This document shows, piece after piece, positions 30,611 to 40,243 of a stretch of 64,000 nt of DNA. The notes below the pieces were generated by a model. That model ran no database searches. It was not told where the DNA came from and worked only from the letters and a program-made list of their open reading frames with translations. The stretch's first letter is position 1. Each line of letters opens with the position of its first letter. The DNA is taken from assembly GCF_013522725.1 (NCBI RefSeq), contig NZ_JAAMRF010000006.1, positions 186,001-250,000 of the forward strand, written 5' to 3'. Position numbers and translations under genes: made by a program. Source of the DNA: Stutzerimonas azotifigens. GTDB taxonomy: Bacteria; Pseudomonadota; Gammaproteobacteria; Pseudomonadales; Pseudomonadaceae.

Positions 30611-31102
30611 TCACTCGATGGCGGACGTTTCGATCTTATCCAGTTGCGGTGCGTGGCCGTTCGCGCGGCGCAAGTCCTGGCGCATTGCAACCTCCTGCAC
30701 CTCACGGCGCTGCACGAGGTCGGCCAGACTGATGCCGCTGAGAAACTCGTGGATCTGCTGGCTCAGATCGCACCACAAATGATGGGTCAGGCAGGTATCG
30801 CCGGAATGACAGTCGCCGAGCCCCTGACAACGGGTGGCATCGACGGATTCGTTGACTGCATCAATCACTTCCGCCACTTGGATGCCGGCCATTGCGCGGG
30901 ACAGTTGATAGCCGCCGCCCGGCCCTCTCACACTGGTGACCAGGCTGCCACGGCGCAACTTGGCGAATAGCTGTTCGAGGTATGACAGGGAAATACCCTG
31001 CCGCTCGGAGATGTCGGCCAGCGAAACCGGCCCATGCTGCGCATGCAGCGCCAGATCCAGCATCGCAGTGACGGCGTAGCGGCCTTTAGTAGTCAATCGC
31101 AT
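30611..31102 (-). CDS. iscR: Fe-S cluster-sensing repressor IscR
   Basis: Rrf2-family regulator that represses its own operon when it carries a [2Fe-2S] cluster. The 163-residue product has an N-terminal winged helix ([19 protein letters not shown]) and cluster ligands Cys92, Cys98, Cys104 with His107 ([18 protein letters not shown]). The start at 31102 is the usual family start; an ATG 33 bases upstream is in frame. An IscR-like box overlaps its promoter. Confidence 0.97.
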   Translation of the reverse strand: MRLTTKGRYAVTAMLDLALHAQHGPVSLADISERQGISLSYLEQLFAKLRRGSLVTSVRGPGGGYQLSRAMAGIQVAEVIDAVNESVDATRCQGLGDCHSGDTCLTHHLWCDLSQQIHEFLSGISLADLVQRREVQEVAMRQDLRRANGHAPQLDKIETSAIE

Positions 31103-31134
31103 CGGTTTGCACCAAAGCATTACGGTTTGGCGCA

Positions 31135-31163
31135 ATTATGCTATTTCCGAGTATTTATATCAA
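31135..31163 (-). promoter_or_regulatory. Promoter of the isc operon
   Basis: On the minus strand a -35 box TTGATA (31158-31163) is spaced exactly 17 bases from a -10 box CATAAT (31135-31140), about 30 bases before the iscR ATG. The IscR box overlaps the -35 box and the spacer. Confidence 0.7.
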
Positions 31164-31167
31164 CTAT
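31143..31167 (-). promoter_or_regulatory. IscR type 1 binding site
   Basis: On the minus strand the 25-base site starts ATAGTTGATATAAATACTCG and matches the published type 1 IscR motif (ATASYYGACT, then an A/T-rich centre, then YAGTCRRSTAT) at about 19 of 25 positions. Its position over the -35 box fits repression by holo-IscR. Confidence 0.65.
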
Positions 31168-31188
31168 AAGACCTATTGAAATACTCGG
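31147..31188. repeat. 10-base inverted repeat in the isc control region
   Basis: CCGAGTATTT at 31147-31156 and AAATACTCGG at 31179-31188 are perfect reverse complements around a 22-base spacer. One arm is the right half of the IscR box; the other would give a second, weaker IscR-like half-site in the opposite orientation. Confidence 0.6.
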
Positions 31189-31236
31189 TCTTTACGGACC
31201 AACGCAACGACCGCGGCGCCAGCCGGCCATGATACA

Positions 31237-32013
31237 TCAAGGTTTGCCGTCTGATCCCTGATCCTTCACTTCGGCGAAGTCTTCTTCGCGCAAGGTCGGC
31301 AGCTCGTTGGCACAATAGTCGCTACCGAGGGCCTTCAGCGCACCGCACATGCCTTCGAGCCGCTCTTCAACCGCCTGGACATGGTCAAGCAACTGGCCGA
31401 TCGCCCGCGCCACGGGGTCGGGCATATCCTGACTGACCCCGTAGGCGTCGAAACCGATCTTCTCGGCAATCGCCTTGCGACGGGCCTCCTGCTCATCGTC
31501 GGATTTGACGATGATGCGCCCCGGGATACCCACAGCCGTTGCACCTGCTGGCACCGCCTTGGTGACCACCGCATTGGATCCGATCTTCGCCCCGGCGCCC
31601 ACGGTGAAAGGACCGAGCACCTTGGCACCTGCACCAACCACCACACCGTCTTCCAGCGTGGGATGACGCTTGCCCTTGTTCCAGCTCGTCCCGCCAAGGG
31701 TGACACCCTGGTAGATGGTCACGTCATTGCCGATCTCGGCCGTCTCGCCAATGACGATGCCCAGCCCGTGATCGATGAAGAACCGCCGACCGATGCGAGC
31801 CCCTGGATGGATCTCGATACCGGTCAGCCAGCGCCCCAGATTGGAGAACATCCGCCCCAGCCACTTGAAGTCGTTGCCCCACAACCAATGGGCCAGGCGG
31901 TGAATCCAGATCGCATGCAACCCCGGATAGCAGGTCAGCACCTCAAAGGCATTACGCGCCGCGGGATCACGATGGAATACGCTCTGGATGTCTTCGCGCA
32001 TGCGTTCGAACAT
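31237..32013 (-). CDS. cysE: Serine O-acetyltransferase
   Basis: Acetylates serine with acetyl-CoA, the first step of cysteine synthesis. The 258-residue product has an N-terminal helical domain and a left-handed beta-helix built of hexapeptide repeats ([36 protein letters not shown]). The catalytic histidine region [13 protein letters not shown] is intact. The start codon overlaps the trmJ stop (TGATG), so the two are co-translated. The cluster order trmJ-cysE-iscR places cysteine supply beside the Fe-S operon. Confidence 0.97.
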   Translation of the reverse strand: MFERMREDIQSVFHRDPAARNAFEVLTCYPGLHAIWIHRLAHWLWGNDFKWLGRMFSNLGRWLTGIEIHPGARIGRRFFIDHGLGIVIGETAEIGNDVTIYQGVTLGGTSWNKGKRHPTLEDGVVVGAGAKVLGPFTVGAGAKIGSNAVVTKAVPAGATAVGIPGRIIVKSDDEQEARRKAIAEKIGFDAYGVSQDMPDPVARAIGQLLDHVQAVEERLEGMCGALKALGSDYCANELPTLREEDFAEVKDQGSDGKP

Positions 32014-32786
32014 CAGTCTTTTCTCCGCTTGTGGGGTTCGCCGCGGGCGGCTTTCTGCGTCTCGGTAAGAATGCCCCGCAGGATGTTCATTTCCAGCTTG
32101 GTGATGCCGCTGCGACCATAAAGGCGACGCAACCGCGGCATCAGGTGACGAGGCTTCTCCGGATCGAGAAAGCCGATCTCCACCAAGGTCTGCTCCAGAT
32201 GCCCGTAATAGAGTTCGAGCTCATCACTGGTCACCAGCTTGGTGTCGAGAATCGCCGTCGTCTCCAGCTTTTCCATCTTGGTCGGCTGCCCCTGGGCCGC
32301 CAACCACGCCATACGCACCTCATAGGCAAGCACCTGGACGGCGGCCGCGAGATTGAGCGAGGCGAAATCAGGGTCCGACGGAATGTGCACATGGTACTGG
32401 CAGCGCTGCAGCTCCTCATTGGTCAGCCCGGCGTACTCACGACCGAACACCAGTGCCACCTCGCCACCCGCCGCAACCTGATCGAGACAGAGCGACGCGC
32501 ATTCGCGCGGATCGACCAGCGGCCAGGGTATCCGGCGATCCCGGGCGCTGGTACCCAGCGCGACGGTGCAGCCCACCAACGCCTCCTCCAGGGTACCGAC
32601 CACCTGAGCGGCATCCAGAATATCGGTCGCACCCGAGGCGCGGGCGATCGCGTCCGAGCTGGGGAAATCCACCGGATCGACCAGGACCAGCTTGCTCAGC
32701 CCCATGTTTTTCATGGCGCGGGCGGCGCCACCGATATTGCCCGGGTGACTGGTGTTGACCAGTACCACGCGTATATTCCCAAGCAA
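32013..32786 (-). CDS. trmJ: tRNA (cytidine/uridine-2'-O-)-methyltransferase TrmJ
   Basis: SPOUT-fold methyltransferase that 2'-O-methylates position 32 of tRNAs. The 257-residue product has [19 protein letters not shown] at the start, and the SAM-binding knot motifs [16 protein letters not shown] and [14 protein letters not shown]. No ATG fits; the likely start is TTG 32786 (LGNIRVVLV), chosen because it gives the usual 257 residues and aligns with known TrmJ. A TTG two codons further upstream is the alternative. It is divergent from suhB. Confidence 0.9.
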   Translation of the reverse strand: MLGNIRVVLVNTSHPGNIGGAARAMKNMGLSKLVLVDPVDFPSSDAIARASGATDILDAAQVVGTLEEALVGCTVALGTSARDRRIPWPLVDPRECASLCLDQVAAGGEVALVFGREYAGLTNEELQRCQYHVHIPSDPDFASLNLAAAVQVLAYEVRMAWLAAQGQPTKMEKLETTAILDTKLVTSDELELYYGHLEQTLVEIGFLDPEKPRHLMPRLRRLYGRSGITKLEMNILRGILTETQKAARGEPHKRRKD

Positions 32787-32898
32787 GTGCAAAGTCTCGA
32801 AGCAAAAAAGAAACGAAAGCTTACAGGAACGCCTGCGGCCTGCGCCACGAACCCGACTTCGCTGCCACAGCCACGCTTCATGAATCAACGCTTTCTGC

Positions 32899-32904
32899 TA
32901 GAAT
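32899..32904 (+). promoter_or_regulatory. Candidate -10 box of suhB
   Basis: TAGAAT lies 35 bases before the suhB ATG, with TTCATG about 16 bases upstream as a poor -35 box. Assigned by resemblance only. Confidence 0.35.
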
Positions 32905-32939
32905 TGCCGGCTTTCTTTAACGACCAGGTAAACACATCC

Positions 32940-33755
32940 ATGCAGCCCATGCTGAATATCGCGCTGCGCGCCGCCCGCGGCGCTGGCGAACTGATTCTTC
33001 GTTCCATCGAGCGCCTGGACGTGATCTCGGTCAACGAGAAAGAAGCGAAGGACTACGTCACCGAAATAGACCGCGCCGCGGAGCAGAGCATCGTCAACGC
33101 ACTGCGCAAGGCCTACCCGAATCACGGCATCCTTGGCGAAGAAAGCGGCTTGAGCGAAGGCAGCGGCGAAGGCACTGACTACCTCTGGATCATCGACCCG
33201 CTCGACGGTACCACCAACTTCGTACGAGGCGTGCCGCACTTTGCCGTCAGCATTGCCTGCAAGTATCGCGGACGCCTGGAGCATGGCGTGGTGCTGGATC
33301 CGATTCGCCAGGAAGAATTCACCGCCAGCCGCGGCCGTGGCGCAGCCCTCAATGGCCGCCGTCTGCGCGTGAGCAGCCGCAAGAGCCTCGAAGGCGCCCT
33401 GCTCGGCACTGGCTTCCCGTTCCGCGACGGACAGCTGGACAACCTCGACAGCTACCTGAACATGTTCCGCAGCCTGGTAGGCCAGACTGCTGGCCTGCGC
33501 CGCGCCGGTGCGGCGAGCCTGGACCTGGCCTATGTCGCCGCAGGTCGCTACGACGCATTCTGGGAGTTCGGCCTGTCGGAATGGGACATGGCGGCTGGCG
33601 CCCTGCTCATCCAGGAAGCCGGCGGCCTGGTCAGCGACTTCAACGGGGGACATGACTTCCTTGAGAAAGGCCAGATCGTCGCAGGCAACACCAAGTGCTT
33701 CAAAGCCGTCCTGACTGCAATCCAGCCACACCTGACCCCATCGCTCAAGCGCTGA
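32940..33755 (+). CDS. suhB: Inositol-1-monophosphatase family protein SuhB
   Basis: Mg-dependent phosphatase that in proteobacteria also acts in rRNA antitermination and ribosome assembly; in P. aeruginosa it affects virulence gene control. The 271-residue product has the metal-binding motifs GEESG near 70 and WIIDPLDGTTNF near 86, and the C-terminal SEWDMAAGALLIQEAGG. It is followed by a strong bidirectional terminator. Confidence 0.97.
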   Translation: MQPMLNIALRAARGAGELILRSIERLDVISVNEKEAKDYVTEIDRAAEQSIVNALRKAYPNHGILGEESGLSEGSGEGTDYLWIIDPLDGTTNFVRGVPHFAVSIACKYRGRLEHGVVLDPIRQEEFTASRGRGAALNGRRLRVSSRKSLEGALLGTGFPFRDGQLDNLDSYLNMFRSLVGQTAGLRRAGAASLDLAYVAAGRYDAFWEFGLSEWDMAAGALLIQEAGGLVSDFNGGHDFLEKGQIVAGNTKCFKAVLTAIQPHLTPSLKR

Positions 33756-33773
33756 GGCCACGACGCACGACAG

Positions 33774-33806
33774 AATAAAAAGCCCCGGCATGCCGGGGCT
33801 TTTTAT
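33774..33806. terminator. Terminator after suhB
   Basis: The perfect hairpin AGCCCCGGCATGCCGGGGCT (33781-33800) is flanked by A-run and T-run on the two sides, so it can stop transcription in both directions. Confidence 0.85.
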
Positions 33807-33831
33807 TGGGCGAGTGAAACGATCGGCGCAA

Positions 33832-33858
33832 ATAAAAACGCCCCGCAAAAGCGGGGCG
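33832..33858 (-). terminator. Terminator after the FKBP gene
   Basis: The stem CGCCCCGC / GCGGGGCG with a 4-base loop is followed on the minus strand by TTTTTATT. It lies about 20 bases after the FKBP stop codon. Confidence 0.8.
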
Positions 33859-33877
33859 CCGGACGGTGCCGCAGCGA

Positions 33878-34627
33878 TTACTGCGCGGCAGGCGCCTCTT
33901 CCTCTTCCTGGTCAGCCGGCTCGTCGCCTTCCTGACCCTTGATATCCAGCAGCTCCAGATCGAACACCAGCACCGAATTGGCCGGAATCATCGGGCTCGG
34001 GCTCTGCTCGCCGTAGGCCAGCTCACTAGGAATGTAGAGCTTGTACTTCTCGCCGACATGCATCAGTTGCAGGCCTTCGACCCAACCCGGGATCACGCCG
34101 CCAACCGGCAGATCGATCGGACTGCCGCGCTTGATCGAGGAGTCGAACACGGTGCCATCGGTCAGGCGACCTTCATAGTGCACGGTAACCACGTCGTCAG
34201 CAGTCGGCTGAGGACCCTCGGCCTTCTCCACCACTTCATACTGCAAGCCGGACTCGGTAGTGACCACGCCGTCGCGCTTGCCGTTTTCCTCGAGGAACTT
34301 ACGGCCCGCCTCGACAGCCTCCTTGTTCATGGCGACCATTCGCTCTTCAGCGCGGGTCTGCAGGTAAGTGAACGCCTCCATCAACTCTTCGTCGGTGATG
34401 CGCTGATCTTTCTTGGCGATGGCGTCCTCGATGCCCTGGGCGACAGCCTTGGAATCGAGATCATCCATGCCCTCCTGCGACAGGCTCTTGCCCATGTTCA
34501 GACCGATCCCGTAGGAAGCCTTCTGCGCGGGAGTGTCCAGTTTGACACTGGTCTGGGAATCGCAGCCGGCCAGTACCAGGCCAACCAATGCGACCGCAGG
34601 CGCCAAACGATGATGTCTCAACTTCAT
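33878..34627 (-). CDS. FKBP-type peptidyl-prolyl isomerase lipoprotein (FkpA/Mip-like)
   Basis: A 249-residue envelope folding helper. It has a lipoprotein signal (VALVGLVLAGC, Cys22), then an N-terminal dimerisation domain (about 30-125: KASYGIGLNMGKSLSQ) and a FKBP domain (about 140-235: VTVHYEGRLTDGTVFDSS, PVGGVIPGWVEGLQLM, IPSELAYGEQ). The C-terminus is an unusual acidic tail (EGDEPADQEEEEAPAAQ) not seen in typical FkpA. It stands alone, flanked by terminators. Confidence 0.93.
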   Translation of the reverse strand: MKLRHHRLAPAVALVGLVLAGCDSQTSVKLDTPAQKASYGIGLNMGKSLSQEGMDDLDSKAVAQGIEDAIAKKDQRITDEELMEAFTYLQTRAEERMVAMNKEAVEAGRKFLEENGKRDGVVTTESGLQYEVVEKAEGPQPTADDVVTVHYEGRLTDGTVFDSSIKRGSPIDLPVGGVIPGWVEGLQLMHVGEKYKLYIPSELAYGEQSPSPMIPANSVLVFDLELLDIKGQEGDEPADQEEEEAPAAQ

Positions 34628-34831
34628 GCTGTTTCCTTATTACGCTGGAGGGACGCGCCCTTAAAGGTTTCGAGCTTAGCAGCCGTTCCGGAACCGTGGC
34701 TACCGCACGCTGCACCAGGAAGCGTAAAGACATTGCAAAGGAAACGAAGTGCGACAGCGCGCGAAATAAACATCACGCACAGGACAAACAGCACAAAACG
34801 CACATAAGGAAGGTAGGAGGACTGAAACGAA

Positions 34832-34856
34832 AAAAGCGGCCATTGGCCGCTTTTTT
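34832..34856. terminator. Terminator of the tRNA transcript
   Basis: The stem AAGCGGCC / GGCCGCTT sits between an A-run and a T-run at 34831-34856, so it can act on both strands. On the minus strand it lies about 40 bases after tRNA-Asp. Confidence 0.75.
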
Positions 34857-34893
34857 GTACTTCCGAGCGTTCAGTGGACTCAGGAAGCTAATA

Positions 34894-34970
34894 TGGCGCA
34901 GCGGACGGGACTCGAACCCGCGACCCCCGGCGTGACAGGCCGGTATTCTAACCGACTGAACTACCGCTGC
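34894..34970 (-). tRNA. tRNA-Asp (GTC)
   Basis: 77 bases including an encoded CCA. The acceptor arms GCAGCGG and CCGCTGC pair, the D-loop is typical, the anticodon loop CCTGTCACG gives GTC, and the T-arm holds GGTTCGAGTCC. It is the second gene of a two-tRNA unit. Confidence 0.95.
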
Positions 34971-34984
34971 GCGTAACCTCAAGA

Positions 34985-35060
34985 TGGTGGGTGATGACGG
35001 GATCGAACCGCCGACCCTCTGCTTGTAAGGCAGATGCTCTCCCAGCTGAGCTAATCACCC
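34985..35060 (-). tRNA. tRNA-Val (TAC)
   Basis: 76 bases including an encoded CCA. The acceptor arms GGGTGAT and ATCACCC pair, the anticodon loop CCTTACAAG gives TAC, and the T-loop is GGTTCGATCC. It lies 14 bases upstream of tRNA-Asp in the same transcript. Confidence 0.95.
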
Positions 35061-35081
35061 TTCACTCTCGAAGTGGGGCGA

Positions 35082-35110
35082 ATTCTAGAGAGGCTTCCCG
35101 ACCTTGGCAA
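35082..35110 (-). promoter_or_regulatory. tRNA promoter with GC-rich discriminator
   Basis: On the minus strand a -35 box TTGCCA (35105-35110) is 17 bases from a -10 box TAGAAT (35082-35087). The bases after the -10 (TCGCCCCAC) form a GC-rich discriminator, as in stringently controlled stable-RNA promoters. An A/T-rich run further upstream, near 35120, could act as an UP element. Confidence 0.7.
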
Positions 35111-35213
35111 CCCCCAGATGAAAAAAAATTTTGAGAAGTTCCAAAGACTTAGGAAACACGCCTTTTACTAGAGAGCGAAAGAGAGATTCATTCGGCTTTG
35201 CAGGTCATCAGGG

Positions 35214-35242
35214 TTGGCCTATGCCGCCCCGATAGGAATAAT
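35214..35242 (+). promoter_or_regulatory. Candidate promoter of rdgC
   Basis: TTGGCC (35214-35219) and AATAAT (35237-35242) are separated by 17 bases, 34 bases before the rdgC ATG. Resemblance only. Confidence 0.4.
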
Positions 35243-35275
35243 GCGCGCTTTGCTTTCTCCGGAGTTTCCCAAGCC

Positions 35276-36196
35276 ATGTGGTTTCGCAACCTGCTCGTCT
35301 ACCGCCTCACTCAGAATGTCCCGTTCGATGTCGAGGCACTCGAAACCGCGCTGGCAGCCAAGCCCGCCCGCCCCTGCGCCAGTCAGGAACTGAGCACCTA
35401 TGGTTTCGTCGCGCCGTTCGGCAAGGGCGAAGATGCGCCGTTGGTCCATTCCAGCCAGGGTTTCCTATTGATCGCCACCCGCAAGGAAGAGCGCATCCTG
35501 CCGGGTAGCGTGGTCAAGGACGCCGTGAAGGAGAAGGTCGACGAGATCGAGGCCGAGCAGATGCGCAAGGTCTATAAGAAGGAGCGCGACCAGATCAAGG
35601 ATGAAATCGTCCAGGCCTTCCTGCCCCGCGCGTTCATCCGCAAGTCGGGCACCTTTGCCGCCATCGATGCCGAGCGCGGCCTGATTCTGGTCAACTCCGC
35701 CAGCCCCAAACGCGCCGAGGATCTGCTTTCCACCCTGCGCGAGGCGATCGGCTCGCTGCCGGTGCGTCCGCTGACCGTGAAGATCGCCCCAGCCGCGACG
35801 CTGACCGACTGGGTCAAGGCGCAGAAGGCCGCCGACGACTTCTTCGTGCTCGACGAGTGCGAGTTGCGTGACACTCACGAGGATGGCGGCGTAGTGCGCT
35901 GCAAGCGCCAGGACCTGACCAGCGACGAGATCCAGCAGCATCTGGGCGCCGGCAAGCAGGTCACGCAACTGTCGCTGGGCTGGCAGGACAAGCTGTCCTT
36001 CGTCCTGGACGACAAGATGGTGATCAAGCGCCTGCGCTTCGAGGACCTGCTGCAAGACCAGGCCGAGCAGGACGGCGGCGACGACGCGCTGAGCCAGCAG
36101 GACGCCAGCTTCACCCTGATGATGATGACGTTCGGCGAATTCCTTCCGGCGCTGTTCGAAGCGCTCGGCGGTGAGGAACTGCCCCAGGGTATCTAA
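35276..36196 (+). CDS. rdgC: Recombination-associated protein RdgC
   Basis: Ring-shaped DNA-binding dimer that limits RecA filament activity and helps with fork repair. The 306-residue product from [11 protein letters not shown] is the normal length. Family blocks include [17 protein letters not shown], the helical [20 protein letters not shown], and the C-terminal [21 protein letters not shown]. It is transcribed alone, divergent from the tRNA pair. Confidence 0.96.
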   Translation: MWFRNLLVYRLTQNVPFDVEALETALAAKPARPCASQELSTYGFVAPFGKGEDAPLVHSSQGFLLIATRKEERILPGSVVKDAVKEKVDEIEAEQMRKVYKKERDQIKDEIVQAFLPRAFIRKSGTFAAIDAERGLILVNSASPKRAEDLLSTLREAIGSLPVRPLTVKIAPAATLTDWVKAQKAADDFFVLDECELRDTHEDGGVVRCKRQDLTSDEIQQHLGAGKQVTQLSLGWQDKLSFVLDDKMVIKRLRFEDLLQDQAEQDGGDDALSQQDASFTLMMMTFGEFLPALFEALGGEELPQGI

Positions 36197-36205
36197 CCGA
36201 CCCAG

Positions 36206-36230
36206 CCTGCCGAGGTACACCCTCGGCAGG
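36206..36230 (+). terminator. Hairpin after rdgC
   Basis: Perfect 10-base arms CCTGCCGAGG / CCTCGGCAGG with a 5-base loop lie 10 bases after the rdgC stop. There is no U-run, so it may be a weak terminator or an mRNA-end stabiliser. Confidence 0.45.
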
Positions 36231-36260
36231 TCATGCCATACCCTTCAGAGGTAATCCGCC

Positions 36261-37199
36261 ATGCGCGCCCTCGCCGCCCTCAGCCGGTTCGTAGGAAACA
36301 CCTTCGCCCTCTGGGTGCTGCTCTTCGCGGTGCTGGCTTTCTTTCAGCCTGCGCCGTTTCTGCCGGCCACCAGTTGGATCGTCACGCTGCTCGGGCTGAT
36401 CATGTTCGGCATGGGCCTGACCCTGAAGGGCAGCGACTTCGCCGAAGTCGCCCGGCGCCCGCTGTGGGTAGCGCTCGGTGTGGGCGCGCAGTTCGTGATC
36501 ATGCCCCTGCTGGCCTGGCTGCTCTGCCAGCTGCTCGGCCTGCCGGCGGAGATCGCGGTCGGCGTAATCCTCGTCGGCTGCTGCCCTGGCGGCACCGCCT
36601 CCAACGTCATCACCTGGTTCTCCCGTGGCGACGTGGCGCTTTCGGTCTCGATCACCGCAGTCACTACCCTGCTCGCGCCATTGGCGACACCGGCGTTGAT
36701 CTGGCTGCTGGCCTCGGCGTGGCTGCCGGTCAACTTCGCCGCGCTGTTCACTTCGATCGTCCAGATCGTGCTGCTGCCGATCGCCCTCGGTCTGATCGCT
36801 CGGCGCCTGCTCGGCGCGCGGGTTCGCCATGTGGTGGAGATCCTGCCGCTGGTCTCGGTGGTCAGCATCGTGATCATCGTCGCGGCGGTGGTGGCGGCCA
36901 GCCAGGCGAAGATCGCCGAGTCGGGGCTGCTGATCATGGCCGTGGTGATCCTGCACAACAGCCTCGGGCTCGGCATCGGCTATTTTGCCGCGCGCCTGTT
37001 TGGCCTGCCGCTCGCCCAGCGCAAGACGCTGTCGATCGAGGTCGGCATGCAGAACTCGGGGTTGGGCGCAGCACTCGCCAGCGCCCATTTCTCGCCACTG
37101 GCCGCCGTGCCAAGCGCGCTGTTCAGCGTCTGGCACAACCTCTCCGGCGCGCTCCTGGCGACCTTCTACCGCCGCCTGGACGACAAGCCGGACGCCTGA
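36261..37199 (+). CDS. BASS-family (bile acid:Na+ symporter-like) transporter
   Basis: A 312-residue inner-membrane protein with about nine to ten helices of the BASS fold. The signatures [18 protein letters not shown] and [17 protein letters not shown] mark the two crossed, sodium-binding helices. The closest described bacterial relatives (PanS group) move ketopantoate or other organic acids; the substrate here cannot be told. An AGAGG ribosome site precedes the ATG. It is convergent with malK. Confidence 0.9.
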   Translation: MRALAALSRFVGNTFALWVLLFAVLAFFQPAPFLPATSWIVTLLGLIMFGMGLTLKGSDFAEVARRPLWVALGVGAQFVIMPLLAWLLCQLLGLPAEIAVGVILVGCCPGGTASNVITWFSRGDVALSVSITAVTTLLAPLATPALIWLLASAWLPVNFAALFTSIVQIVLLPIALGLIARRLLGARVRHVVEILPLVSVVSIVIIVAAVVAASQAKIAESGLLIMAVVILHNSLGLGIGYFAARLFGLPLAQRKTLSIEVGMQNSGLGAALASAHFSPLAAVPSALFSVWHNLSGALLATFYRRLDDKPDA

Positions 37200-37211
37200 T
37201 CGCCTGCCGGC

Positions 37212-38327
<1,116 letters not shown>

Positions 38328-38385
38328 TGTTATTGTTCTCCTCTAACGACCGCCGCGAAGGGATCGCGGCGTGATCCCTACCCGC

Positions 38386-40005
38386 TCAGCCACGCACGCG
38401 GGCGAAACCGAATCCATGAGCGGGTATCTGTACCCCCGCGGGCTCGAACGAGGCCGTCGCCGAAGGGACGTCCAGCGCTTCGACCGGTACCGGCAGGCTG
38501 AAGTGCCGCGAAGCATCGCCAAGATTGAACAGGCACAGCCAGATTTCCTCGCCCAGGCGGCGCTCGAATATCAGCAGGGTATCGTCATGCTGCAGCACGT
38601 GCATCGCGCCCTCGATCAGCACCGGTTGGCGCTGGCGCCATTCGAGAAACCGCCGGTAGGTGTTGAGCATCGAATCGGCGTCCTGTTCCTGGGCCGCGAC
38701 CGACAAGGGAAGGTGGCTCGCCCCCAGCGGCAACCAGGGCCGCTCCTGGCTGAAACCTCCGTGCTCGTCACCGTCGTGCCAGGGCATCGGCGTGCGGCAA
38801 CCGTCGCGTCCCTTGAATTCCGGCCAGAAGCGAATGCCGTACGGGTCGACCAACTGTTCGTACTGCAGCTCCGCCTCGTCCAATCCGAGCTCCTCGCCCT
38901 GATAGAGGCAGACGCTGCCGCGCAGCGACAGGAGCAAGGCCATGAACATCCGCCCGCGCGCCAGATTTGGGCGTCCGCCCAGCGCCCAGCGGCTCATCAC
39001 CCTCACCACATCGTGGTTGCCGATAGACCAGCACGGCCAGCCATCGCCCAGCTCCCGCTCGACGCATTCGATGGTGTGGCGCAGGAAACCCGGGCTGCAC
39101 TGCTCGGTCAGCAGATCGAAGGAATAGGCCATGTGCAGCGTATCGCCGCCTCCGGTGTAGGCCGCCATCGTCTTGAGCGACTGATCGCAGCCGATCTCGG
39201 CGACAGTGGCGCAGCCTGGATAACGCTCGAGCAATTGGCGGATGCGCCGCAGAAACTGCAGGTTCTCCGGCTGGGATTTGTCGTAGAGGTGCTTCTGGAA
39301 CGCGTACGGGTTGTCGGCGCGCACGCCAATGCTGCCCTCGCGGACGTCGTAATTCGGTGGGTTGTCGCGCAACTGCTGGTCATGGAAATAGAAATTGGCG
39401 GCGTCCAGGCGAAAGCCGTCCACGCCCAGCTGCAGCCAGAACTCCATGTCGTCGAGCAGTTGCTGCTGAACCGCTTCGCAGTGGAAATTGAGGTCCGGCT
39501 GGCTCGACAGGAAGTTGTGCAGGTAGTACTGCTTGCGCCGGCTGTCCCAGGACCAGGCCGGTCCACCGAAGACCGATAGCCAGTTGTTCGGCGGCGTGCC
39601 GTCATCCCTGGCCTCGGCCCAGACGTACCAGTCGGCTCTGGCGTTGTCCCGGCTCGAACGGCTTTCCTTGAACCAAGGGTGCTGGTCGGAGGAATGGTTG
39701 ATCACCTGATCGATGAGAATCCGCATGCCGCGCTCGTGGGCCGCCAGCACCAGCAACTTGAAATCATCGAGGGTGCCGAACAGCGGGTCCACATCGCGGT
39801 AGTCGGAGACGTCGTAGCCGAAATCCTTCATCGGCGAGGTGAAGAACGGCGAAAGCCAGATGGCATCGACGTTCAGGCTGGCGATGTAGTCGAGCTTCTC
39901 GAGCACCCCGCACAGGTCGCCGATGCCATCGCCACTGCTGTCGAAAAAGCTGCGTGGATATACCTGATAAATGACGCCGCCGCGCCACCAGTCGTTGCGA
40001 TTCAT
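38386..40005 (-). CDS. Cytoplasmic GH13 alpha-glucosidase / oligosaccharide hydrolase
   Basis: A 539-residue GH13 enzyme with no signal peptide. The catalytic residues are the nucleophile Asp201 (VDGFRLDAANF), the acid/base Glu270 (VAEIG) and Asp332 (GNHD). The start WWRGGVIYQVYPRSF and QVINHSSDQHPWF place it with alpha-glucosidases and oligo-1,6-glucosidases (family 13, subfamilies 17/23-like). It probably breaks imported maltooligosaccharides to glucose. A frame extension 10 codons upstream is possible. It lies between malT and malK. Confidence 0.92.
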   Translation of the reverse strand: MNRNDWWRGGVIYQVYPRSFFDSSGDGIGDLCGVLEKLDYIASLNVDAIWLSPFFTSPMKDFGYDVSDYRDVDPLFGTLDDFKLLVLAAHERGMRILIDQVINHSSDQHPWFKESRSSRDNARADWYVWAEARDDGTPPNNWLSVFGGPAWSWDSRRKQYYLHNFLSSQPDLNFHCEAVQQQLLDDMEFWLQLGVDGFRLDAANFYFHDQQLRDNPPNYDVREGSIGVRADNPYAFQKHLYDKSQPENLQFLRRIRQLLERYPGCATVAEIGCDQSLKTMAAYTGGGDTLHMAYSFDLLTEQCSPGFLRHTIECVERELGDGWPCWSIGNHDVVRVMSRWALGGRPNLARGRMFMALLLSLRGSVCLYQGEELGLDEAELQYEQLVDPYGIRFWPEFKGRDGCRTPMPWHDGDEHGGFSQERPWLPLGASHLPLSVAAQEQDADSMLNTYRRFLEWRQRQPVLIEGAMHVLQHDDTLLIFERRLGEEIWLCLFNLGDASRHFSLPVPVEALDVPSATASFEPAGVQIPAHGFGFARVRG

Positions 40006-40166
40006 ACGGACAACCTTCGAGCTGAGGAGGAACACGCCGCCACTCTAGGGTCGCGCCTGGGCCGCAACATCCTCCCGCCCGGTTATTTGTCAGGAGGACG
40101 GAGCCGGCGTAGGGTCTCCCGCTCGGGGGCGGATCACTCGCGCAAGCGGCCATCCGCAGCACGGTG

Positions 40167-40190
40167 GTGGATGAAAGGAGCGTCATCCAC
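40167..40190. repeat. GTGGATG-type inverted repeat
   Basis: GTGGATG (40167-40173) and CATCCAC (40184-40190) pair around a 10-base loop in the gap between malT and the GH13 gene. The palindrome flanked by CCTAC resembles the short repeats scattered through pseudomonad genomes. It would form a hairpin in the transcript. Confidence 0.5.
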
Positions 40191-40243
40191 CCTACGGTGA
40201 CCGCAGCCCGGGCTCGGTTCAGCGATAACCGCGCCGCGTGGCC

